NCBI GenBank assembly: GCA_026125835.1
Contig: JAHCKJ010000107.1
Span: 1-7,158 of the forward strand
Reading direction: 5' to 3'
Length of the DNA stretch: 7,158 nucleotides
DNA from: Sphingopyxis sp.
GTDB lineage: Bacteria; Pseudomonadota; Alphaproteobacteria; Sphingomonadales; Sphingomonadaceae
Made by a program: the position numbers and the translations under genes. The notes below the pieces were generated by a model, which saw only the letters and a list, made by a program, of their open reading frames with translations, made no database searches and was not told the DNA's origin. Positions 1-4,851 of this stretch are shown here, one piece after another; position 1 is the stretch's first letter; each line of letters begins with the position of its first letter.

Positions 1-393
1 GCCAATGTGCGCGCGCCACGCCGCGGCGCCTGCGATGATCACCAGCACGCTGACCACGATCAGCGTCGCCAGCAGCGGGCCGACGCGCGGCGCCAACACC
101 AATATCGCGCCGAAAGCCAGCGCCAGCAGCGCCACGCCCGCCGCGGTCGCCGCCACGCCGCCCCAGATCGCTGCGCGGCTGGCGCCGTGCAGCGCCAGTT
201 CCCCGCGTGCTTCCAGCAGCGCCAGTTCGGCCCGCGCCGTTGCCGACAGATTGTCGACGACGTCGCCGACAATCTTGTCGAGCGGCACCGGCGGCGGTTC
301 AACCGGGCGACCGTCGGGGGCATAGCCATGGCTTATGCCGTCGAAACGGCGCTCGTCGGGCGTGGGCGGGGGGGTCGGATGGTCAGCAGCCAA
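1..393 (-). CDS. Phage holin family membrane protein (3' end beyond window)
   Basis: Small integral membrane protein; 131 residues are visible and the C-terminus lies outside the window. An N-terminal proline-rich cytosolic stretch (about residues 5-38) is followed by an amphipathic helix with repeated Ala-Glu-Leu (about 39-70). Two hydrophobic helices come next, about 74-100 and 105-127, separated by a short APRVGP turn. This pattern matches the holin superfamily III / DUF1469-type proteins common in Proteobacteria, which are usually chromosomal and not part of a lysis cassette; their exact role is unknown. No ATG fits the frame. TTG at 391-393 (Met-Ala-Ala-Asp-His) is the best start, although its ribosome site is weak (AAGG only two bases upstream). 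It begins 7 bases after the stop of the DUF883-like gene, so the two are probably co-transcribed and may work together at the envelope. The family call is fairly firm; the start is less so. Confidence 0.75.
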   Translation of the reverse strand, partial: MAADHPTPPPTPDERRFDGISHGYAPDGRPVEPPPVPLDKIVGDVVDNLSATARAELALLEARGELALHGASRAAIWGGVAATAAGVALLALAFGAILVLAPRVGPLLATLIVVSVLVIIAGAAAWRAHIG

Positions 394-400
394 GGCCTTG

Positions 401-946
401 TCAATCGTTCGAACCGCCCTTGAGCATACGCGCCAGCACAAAGCCGATCACGGTTGCGGCACCGACCGCGATGGCCGGGTTCTTCTTGACCATATCCTTG
501 GTCGACGCGGCCAACTCGTCGAGGTCCTTCTTGTCCAGCGTCGAGGCAAGACCCGCGACGGTCGACGCCGCCGAACGGGCATAGTCACCATATTGCTTGC
601 CGAACTTGGTATCGACCGTACCGGCGCTGTCCTCGAGCAGCTTGGCGAGGCTGCCAACGGCTTCGGCGGCCTTGTCCTTGCCCTTCGTCGCGGCGTCGCG
701 CGCCGATGCCGACGCCTGCTTTTTCAGCGCCGCCGCTTCTTCTTTCAGCGAGGCCGCCTTTTTCGACGCCTCGGTCTTGATGGTGTCGCGGGTCGCGGCA
801 ATCTGGTCGCGGATCGGGTGTTCCTTGGCTGCCTTCACGCTTGCGGGCTTGCGCGCCGGCGCGGCCTTGGTGGCGGCGGCCTTTGCGGGCGCCTTGGGAC
901 GCGGGGCGGCAACTTTCTTCGTCGCGGGAGTAGCGGCTTTGGCCAT
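401..946 (-). CDS. DUF883/ElaB/YqjD-like protein with Lys/Ala/Pro-rich tail and C-terminal membrane anchor
   Basis: A 181-aa protein with three parts. Residues 1-42 are a basic, Ala/Lys/Pro-rich low-complexity tail resembling histone H1 tails. Residues 45-150 are helical and Ala/Lys/Asp/Glu-rich with coiled-coil character. Residues 156-174 (starting NPAIAVGAATVIGF) are a hydrophobic segment with Gly spacing, followed by a basic ArgMetLeuLys end. This architecture matches the DUF883/ElaB/YqjD group, whose E. coli member YqjD is an inner-membrane, ribosome-associated stationary-phase protein. That role is family knowledge, not shown here. The basic tail could bind nucleic acid (inference). The ATG at 944-946 is supported by an AAGAGGA ribosome site about 8 bases upstream. 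It is the first gene of a probable two-gene unit with the holin-family gene. A low-complexity alanine-rich envelope protein is the main alternative reading. Confidence 0.7.
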   Translation of the reverse strand: MAKAATPATKKVAAPRPKAPAKAAATKAAPARKPASVKAAKEHPIRDQIAATRDTIKTEASKKAASLKEEAAALKKQASASARDAATKGKDKAAEAVGSLAKLLEDSAGTVDTKFGKQYGDYARSAASTVAGLASTLDKKDLDELAASTKDMVKKNPAIAVGAATVIGFVLARMLKGGSND

Positions 947-1148
947 GGCGTTGTCCTCTTCTTCTTATGTCGGGCGCCGCAGCAGCGAGCATCCCTTTGG
1001 TCCTGTCTGAATATATAGCAAGAGCCGGCCATTGGTTCCATAGCCGCGCAAAATTCCTATGCGTTGTTGCGCTTCGGCGGTGGCGCCGATAACAGACGGG
1101 CGCCTTTCCCTACCGCCCTGCCGACAGGGCTTCAGCAGGACAAAATCC
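947..1148. promoter_or_regulatory. Divergent intergenic region between the DUF883-like gene and eno
   Basis: This 202-bp gap must hold the promoters of two divergent genes. On the plus strand TTGGTT (1032-1037) and TCCTAT (1055-1060), 17 bases apart, form a weak sigma-70-like pair that could serve eno; each box matches the consensus at only three of six positions. On the minus strand an AT-rich run around 1010-1018 (reads TATATATTC) is a possible -10 for the DUF883-like gene. The eno-proximal part contains two GGCGCC palindromes (1082-1087 and 1099-1104) and the hairpin annotated separately. No promoter here is certain. Confidence 0.4.
1115..1130 (+). promoter_or_regulatory. Perfect 6-bp hairpin in the eno leader
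   Basis: GCCCTG, a CCGA loop and CAGGGC form a perfect 6-bp, GC-rich stem-loop. It ends five bases before the eno ribosome site (AGGA, 1137-1140). In the eno mRNA it would stand just upstream of the ribosome footprint, where it could stabilise the transcript or affect initiation. That role is inference; only the inverted repeat is visible. Confidence 0.4.
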
Positions 1149-2423
1149 ATGACTGCCATCATCGACATCCACGGCCGCGAAATCCTCGACAGCCGCGGCA
1201 ATCCCACCGTCGAAGTCGATGTGCTGCTGGAGGACGGCAGCTTCGGTCGCGCCGCCGTCCCCTCGGGCGCTTCCACGGGCGCGCATGAGGCGGTCGAACT
1301 GCGCGACGGCGACAAGGCGCGCTACCTCGGCAAGGGCGTGACCAGGGCGGTTGCGGCGGTCAATGGCGACATCGCCGAGGCGCTGATCGGCTTCGATGCC
1401 GAGGATCAGCGCGAGATTGACATGGCGATGATCGACCTCGACGGCACCGCGAACAAGAGCCGGCTTGGCGCCAACGCGATCCTCGGCGTCAGCCTCGCCG
1501 CTGCGAAGGCCGCCGCCGATGCGCGCGGCCTGCCGCTCTATCGTTACGTCGGCGGCGTGTCGGCGCGCACCTTGCCCGTGCCGATGATGAACATCATCAA
1601 CGGCGGCGAACATGCCGACAATCCCATCGACGTGCAGGAATTCATGATCATGCCCGTCGGCGCCGGCAGCATCGCCGAAGCGGTGCGCTGGGGCAGCGAG
1701 ATTTTCCACACGCTGAAGAAAGGCTTGTCGGCGAAGGGCTTGGCGACTGCGGTCGGCGACGAAGGCGGCTTCGCCCCGAACCTGGCCTCGACGCGCGCCG
1801 CGCTCGACTTCATCGCCGCGTCGGTCGACCAGGCGGGCTTCAAGCTCGGCACCGACGTCGTACTCGCGCTCGATTGCGCCGCGACCGAATTCTTCAAGAA
1901 CGGCAAGTACGAGATCAGCGGCGAGGGATTGTCGCTCAGCCCCGAGCAGATGGCCGAATATCTCGCCGCGCTCGTCAACGACTATCCGATCAAGTCGATC
2001 GAAGACGGCATGAGCGAAGATGATTTTGTGGGCTGGAAAGCGCTCACCGACCTCGTTGGCGACAAGTGCCAGCTCGTCGGCGATGACCTGTTCGTCACCA
2101 ACCCGCTGCGCTTGGAGCAGGGGATCAAGGACGGCCTCGCCAACTCGCTGCTCGTCAAGGTCAACCAGATCGGTACGCTGTCCGAAACGCTCGACGCGGT
2201 CGATATGGCGCACCGCGCCCGCTACACCGCGGTGATGTCGCACCGTTCGGGCGAGACCGAGGATTCGACGATCGCCGACCTGGCGGTCGCGACCAACTGC
2301 GGGCAGATCAAGACCGGCAGCCTCGCGCGCTCGGACCGGCTGGCAAAATACAACCAGCTGATCCGTATCGAGGAAGAGTTGGGCGATATGGCGCGTTATC
2401 CGGGGGCGTCAATTTTCGCGTAG
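1149..2423 (+). CDS. eno: Enolase (phosphopyruvate hydratase, EC 4.2.1.11)
   Basis: Cytosolic glycolytic enzyme converting 2-phosphoglycerate to phosphoenolpyruvate; also part of the RNA degradosome in some bacteria. The 424-aa length is normal for bacterial enolases. Key residues are intact: the SGASTG substrate/Mg loop at 39-44; the catalytic Glu in GDEGGFAP (E205); Mg ligands D242 (ALDCAATEF), E285 (KSIEDG) and D312 (LVGDDLFVTN); the general base K337 (LLVKVNQIGT); H365 in the SHRSGET signature; and K388 (QIKTGSLARS). The frame is open upstream to 1059, but ATG 1149 gives the canonical MTAIIDIHGREILDSRGNPT start and has AGGA 8 bases upstream. In related genomes eno is followed by an ftsB-type gene and pdhA/pdhB; here a convergent foreign-looking gene starts one base after the TAG stop, so no intrinsic terminator of eno's own is visible. 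Confidence 0.98.
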   Translation: MTAIIDIHGREILDSRGNPTVEVDVLLEDGSFGRAAVPSGASTGAHEAVELRDGDKARYLGKGVTRAVAAVNGDIAEALIGFDAEDQREIDMAMIDLDGTANKSRLGANAILGVSLAAAKAAADARGLPLYRYVGGVSARTLPVPMMNIINGGEHADNPIDVQEFMIMPVGAGSIAEAVRWGSEIFHTLKKGLSAKGLATAVGDEGGFAPNLASTRAALDFIAASVDQAGFKLGTDVVLALDCAATEFFKNGKYEISGEGLSLSPEQMAEYLAALVNDYPIKSIEDGMSEDDFVGWKALTDLVGDKCQLVGDDLFVTNPLRLEQGIKDGLANSLLVKVNQIGTLSETLDAVDMAHRARYTAVMSHRSGETEDSTIADLAVATNCGQIKTGSLARSDRLAKYNQLIRIEEELGDMARYPGASIFA

Positions 2424-2424
2424 T

Positions 2425-3213
2425 TTAGCGGTGCTCAGTGTGGCCTGAGACAATGCCTTGTCGCAGACCACCTAACGCCTCGTCTCTAGCTGTATCACCC
2501 TCAAAAAAATCACGAAGGTTTACACGGTGCTCATGCAAGATTGCGAGCAGCCGCTTGTCTCCTATGTGGCTGTTTAGGGAATCCACTAGTCGGCTATTGC
2601 GCCGATTAACCTCTGCTTTGGCGATCTCTAAGGCCTGCTCCAACTGAAGCTTGAATTCGTCCTGCAGTTCTTGCTGTTGGAAGATTCGCCGACTGCCGGT
2701 CATGATTTTCAGATCGTCCGGCCGATCAAGAGGGATAAAAATGCCTTCAATCTGCCAAGTTAGGTTGTCCCGCAAATGGCCCGGGCCAAAGTGCGCAATC
2801 GCATCGTCGCGAAGCGCGCAGAGCTTATCGTGAACAATCTTTTGCTCCGCGTCGAGTTTTGATCGCATGTCAAAGCTTCGGCGGTGTCGTGACGAGGTTT
2901 TTGTGGCCCGAACATACAGCATTATGGCAGTGTTAAGTAGGGCTAGCGCGCAGTTCGACGCCCAGTTTGGTGAGGCAGCTTCACGCTTGGCCGCTTGAAT
3001 AATGCTTGGAAGCGTGCACACCATATCGTGCGCGGTTGCGAGATCGGTGTAAATCGAATGAGCGTCGCTCGTTTGCTGAATGAGGTGCGCAACGATTCCG
3101 TATTCTGTTTGCAAGGCAGTGGCGGCAGCTTTTAGGTCTATTGCTAGTCCAGTCTCGACTTGATTATTTTTCATATATCCCGACCTGCGATCCACTTCCG
3201 AACTAATTGTCAT
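2425..3213 (-). CDS. Uncharacterised HEPN-like protein, probable accessory insertion
   Basis: I do not recognise this 262-aa protein as a named family. It is mostly helical and soluble, with no signal peptide. Residues 128-143 (HDKLCALRDDAIAHFG) contain R135-x5-H141, the R-x4-6-H pattern with following aromatic typical of HEPN RNase-type domains. A preceding helix (about 85-105) and a basic SSRHRR stretch at 107-112 complete the resemblance. Residues 178-205 are Gln/Glu/Leu-rich and likely coiled-coil. GC is about 52% against about two-thirds in eno and pdhA, and codon use is correspondingly different, suggesting horizontal gain. It converges on eno with a one-base gap. Start is uncertain: ATG 3211-3213 has no ribosome site, whereas ATG 3172-3174 (residue 14, giving 249 aa) has a weak GGGA upstream and may be the true start. 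No antitoxin-like partner lies beside it. The HEPN assignment and any defence or RNase role are inference. Confidence 0.65.
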   Translation of the reverse strand: MTISSEVDRRSGYMKNNQVETGLAIDLKAAATALQTEYGIVAHLIQQTSDAHSIYTDLATAHDMVCTLPSIIQAAKREAASPNWASNCALALLNTAIMLYVRATKTSSRHRRSFDMRSKLDAEQKIVHDKLCALRDDAIAHFGPGHLRDNLTWQIEGIFIPLDRPDDLKIMTGSRRIFQQQELQDEFKLQLEQALEIAKAEVNRRNSRLVDSLNSHIGDKRLLAILHEHRVNLRDFFEGDTARDEALGGLRQGIVSGHTEHR

Positions 3214-3302
3214 TTAGTGGCTTTGACGGAAAACCAAAACTTCCTGGAAAACCATCATCAGACACCTTGACGCCACGAATCAACTCTGATTCAAGGGCCG
3301 GA
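3214..3302. promoter_or_regulatory. AT-richer upstream region shared by the HEPN-like gene and the ftsB-type gene
   Basis: This divergent 89-bp spacer is much lower in GC than the core genes. It contains a 9-bp direct repeat GGAAAACCA at 3228-3236 and 3246-3254 (period 18). It also contains an inverted repeat GAATCA-ACTC-TGATTC at 3277-3292 whose arms are both GANTC (CcrM-type) sites. TTGACG occurs twice (3223-3228, 3267-3272), but neither has a convincing -10 box on the plus strand. It probably contains promoters for both flanking genes; I cannot place them firmly. Confidence 0.4.
3228..3254. repeat. 9-bp direct repeat upstream of the HEPN-like gene
   Basis: GGAAAACCA occurs at 3228-3236 and again at 3246-3254, 18 bases start to start, just upstream of the minus-strand HEPN-like gene. 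Two identical copies at a near-two-turn spacing are the layout of a tandem operator, but no regulator is known here and chance similarity cannot be excluded. Confidence 0.45.
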
Positions 3303-3629
3303 ATGACGCAGCGCCACAAATTCCGCAAATCGATGAACCGGGCCGTCGGTCCCGCAGTTGCGGTGATCGCGGTGCTGGCGATGATCGGCTATATCATTTT
3401 CGGGCCGACCGGGCTTTACGCCTGGGGCGATTACAGCCAGTCGGTCGAAAAGAAGCGCGTCGTGCTTTCCGAGCTGGCGAAGAAAGAAAGCGAACTGCAG
3501 AATCGCGTGAACCTGCTCGACCGGCGGCGCGTCGATCCCGACCTGGCCGAGGAATATGTGCGCGAGAAACTGGGCGCCTATCACCCCGATGAGGTGATCA
3601 TCCCGCTGGAGCCTGCGGCGGAACGCTGA
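3303..3629 (+). CDS. ftsB: FtsB/DivIC-type septum formation initiator protein
   Basis: A 108-aa bitopic inner-membrane protein of the septum formation initiator (FtsB/DivIC) family, which in better-studied bacteria forms a complex with FtsL and FtsQ that activates septal peptidoglycan synthesis. A basic N-terminus (residues 1-13) precedes one membrane helix (about 14-34, rich in Val/Ala/Ile). A periplasmic coiled coil (about 43-74, with EKKRVVLSELAKKESELQNRVNLL) follows, and then the conserved VDPDLAEEYVREKLGAYHPDEVI region (about 77-100) typical of alphaproteobacterial members. The frame extends back to 3207, but that part is low-GC, dissimilar to the family, and lies in the spacer. ATG 3303 has AAGG six bases upstream and gives the usual length. 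It normally sits between eno and pdhA in this lineage. The family is clear; the exact symbol is by analogy. Confidence 0.88.
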   Translation: MTQRHKFRKSMNRAVGPAVAVIAVLAMIGYIIFGPTGLYAWGDYSQSVEKKRVVLSELAKKESELQNRVNLLDRRRVDPDLAEEYVREKLGAYHPDEVIIPLEPAAER

Positions 3630-3639
3630 CCGGCCGTAG

Positions 3640-3656
3640 CCGCTGTTCGACAGCGG
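3640..3656 (+). terminator. Hairpin after the ftsB-type gene
   Basis: CCGCTGT, a TCG loop and ACAGCGG form a perfect 7-bp stem starting 11 bases after the ftsB stop. It lacks the T-run of an intrinsic terminator, so it may be a 3'-end-protecting or weak termination hairpin. Its position in the ftsB-pdhA gap supports a transcript boundary here. Confidence 0.4.
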
Positions 3657-3710
3657 GTGGCTCGAATTTGCTGCATTCGTAATTGCATGCCTTCTGCGTC
3701 GACCGAGACG

Positions 3711-3740
3711 TTGCCAAACCCCGCGCGCGGCTCCTATAGG
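3711..3740 (+). promoter_or_regulatory. Probable pdhA promoter
   Basis: TTGCCA (3711-3716; five of six consensus bases) and TATAGG (3735-3740; TATA plus GG), separated by 18 bases, form the best sigma-70-like promoter in the window. It would start transcription near 3747, about 30 bases before the TTG start of pdhA. The -10 box lies inside the inverted repeat GGCTCC-TATAG-GGAGCC (3729-3745), so a DNA-binding protein at that palindrome could block or modulate pdh expression. The regulator is unknown. Confidence 0.5.
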
Positions 3741-3745
3741 GAGCC
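3729..3745. promoter_or_regulatory. Inverted repeat over the pdhA -10 box (possible operator)
   Basis: GGCTCC and GGAGCC (3729-3734 and 3740-3745) are perfect inverted 6-mers around a TATAG centre that coincides with the candidate -10 element. The layout is that of a small operator. If transcription begins further upstream it could instead form an RNA hairpin. Only the symmetry is directly visible. Confidence 0.35.
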
Positions 3746-3765
3746 TTGCCGTAACGGCTAAATGC

Positions 3766-3772
3766 AAAGGAA
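3766..3772 (+). promoter_or_regulatory. Ribosome binding site that decides the pdhA start
   Basis: AAAGGAA sits 7 bases before TTG 3780 and is the only good Shine-Dalgarno match near the pdhA start. If translation began at ATG 3762 this site would lie inside the gene and ATG 3762 would have no ribosome site (TAACGGCTAA precedes it). Confidence 0.6.
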
Positions 3773-3779
3773 ACCTCCC

Positions 3780-4850
3780 TTGGCCAAAGCACCTGCGCGC
3801 AAGACTGCCGCGCCGAAAAAGACTGCGTCGACCCCGGCGCCCGCCTCGAACCGCGAAGGCCCGCGCGATCCGCTTCCCTATGATGCGACGCCCGAAGAGC
3901 TGGAAAAATTCTATCGCGAAATGCTGCTCATCCGCCGTTTCGAGGAAAAGGCGGGACAACTTTACGGACTGGGGCTGATCGGCGGTTTCTGTCACCTCTA
4001 TATCGGTCAGGAAGCCGTCGCGGTCGGCCTGCAGTCGGCGCTCGACGGCGACAAGGACAGCGTCATCACCGGCTACCGCGACCATGGTCACATGCTCGCT
4101 TACGGCATCGACCCCAAGGTCATCATGGCGGAACTGACCGGACGCCAGGCCGGCATCTCGAAGGGCAAGGGCGGCTCGATGCATATGTTCAGCGTCGAGC
4201 ATAAATTCTACGGCGGCCACGGCATCGTCGGCGCGCAGGTTTCGCTCGGCACCGGGCTGGCCTTCGCGCACAAATACCGCGGGGATGGCGGTGTGGCGAT
4301 GGCCTATTTCGGCGACGGTGCTGCGAACCAGGGGCAGGTGTACGAGAGCTTCAACATGGCCGAGCTGTGGAAGCTGCCGATCATCTTTGTCATCGAGAAT
4401 AACCAATATGCGATGGGCACGTCGGTCAACCGCGCGTCGGCCGAGGACCAGCTGTATCGTCGCGGCGAAAGCTTCCGCATTCCCGGGATGCAGGTTGACG
4501 GCATGGACGTGCTCGCGGTGCGCGGCGCGGCCGAAGCGGCGCTAGAATGGGTACGCGCGGGCAAGGGGCCGGTGCTGATGGAACTCAAAACCTATCGCTA
4601 TCGCGGCCATTCGATGTCCGACCCCGCAAAGTATCGCAGCCGCGAGGAAGTGCAGGCGGTGCGCGACAAGTCCGACGCGCTCGAACATCTGAAAAAGGTC
4701 ATGCTCGACGCCGGCATCGGCGAGGACAGGATCAAGGATATCGACAAGGAAATCCGTGCGATCGTTGCGGAATCGGCCGATTTTGCCGAAAGCGCGCCCG
4801 AACCCGAATTGTCCGAACTTTATACCGACGTGCTGGTGGAGCAATATTGA
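3780..4850 (+). CDS. pdhA: Pyruvate dehydrogenase E1 component, alpha subunit
   Basis: Alpha subunit of the heterotetrameric, thiamine-diphosphate-dependent E1 (EC 1.2.4.1), which decarboxylates pyruvate and passes the acetyl group to E2-type lipoyl domains. From TTG 3780 it is 356 aa. Residues 1-27 are a Lys/Ala/Pro-rich extension (MAKAPARKTAAPKK) and the catalytic domain starts near residue 36. Visible motifs are HLYIGQEAVAVGL (72-84), YRDHGH (99-104), the ThDP-Mg motif GDG (178-180) to NN (207-208), and the YRYRGHSMSDP loop (272-282), equivalent to the phosphorylation loop of mitochondrial E1 alpha. The frame also offers ATG 3762 (six residues longer), but only TTG 3780 has a well-spaced AAGGA. 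The pdhB start follows the stop by one base, so the two subunits are translationally coupled. A branched-chain E1 alpha is less likely given the lipoyl-bearing pdhB partner. Confidence 0.96.
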   Translation: MAKAPARKTAAPKKTASTPAPASNREGPRDPLPYDATPEELEKFYREMLLIRRFEEKAGQLYGLGLIGGFCHLYIGQEAVAVGLQSALDGDKDSVITGYRDHGHMLAYGIDPKVIMAELTGRQAGISKGKGGSMHMFSVEHKFYGGHGIVGAQVSLGTGLAFAHKYRGDGGVAMAYFGDGAANQGQVYESFNMAELWKLPIIFVIENNQYAMGTSVNRASAEDQLYRRGESFRIPGMQVDGMDVLAVRGAAEAALEWVRAGKGPVLMELKTYRYRGHSMSDPAKYRSREEVQAVRDKSDALEHLKKVMLDAGIGEDRIKDIDKEIRAIVAESADFAESAPEPELSELYTDVLVEQY

Positions 4851-4851
4851 G

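Noticed and set aside
335..1018. Plus-strand frame over the DUF883-like gene
   Set aside because: The opposite strand encodes a plausible protein with a ribosome site and a membrane anchor; this frame is Arg/Gly-rich with no domain.
1010..1045. GGAAC on the minus strand upstream of the DUF883-like gene as an EcfG (general stress sigma) -35 box
   Set aside because: The position 16-17 bases downstream reads CTAT/TATA and not the expected CGTT, so the second half of the motif is missing.
1110..2243. Long minus-strand reading frame opposite eno
   Set aside because: It is a high-GC codon-position shadow of a fully intact enolase gene, has no recognisable motif or ribosome site, and is Arg/Ala/Asp-rich as such shadows are.
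3207..3302. N-terminal extension of the ftsB-type gene back to 3207
   Set aside because: The added 32 residues are unlike the family, lie in the low-GC spacer and overlap the HEPN-like start, while ATG 3303 has its own ribosome site.
3291..4406. Minus-strand reading frame spanning the ftsB-type gene and pdhA
   Set aside because: It runs across two well-supported genes and their intergenic region, so it cannot be a real conserved protein.
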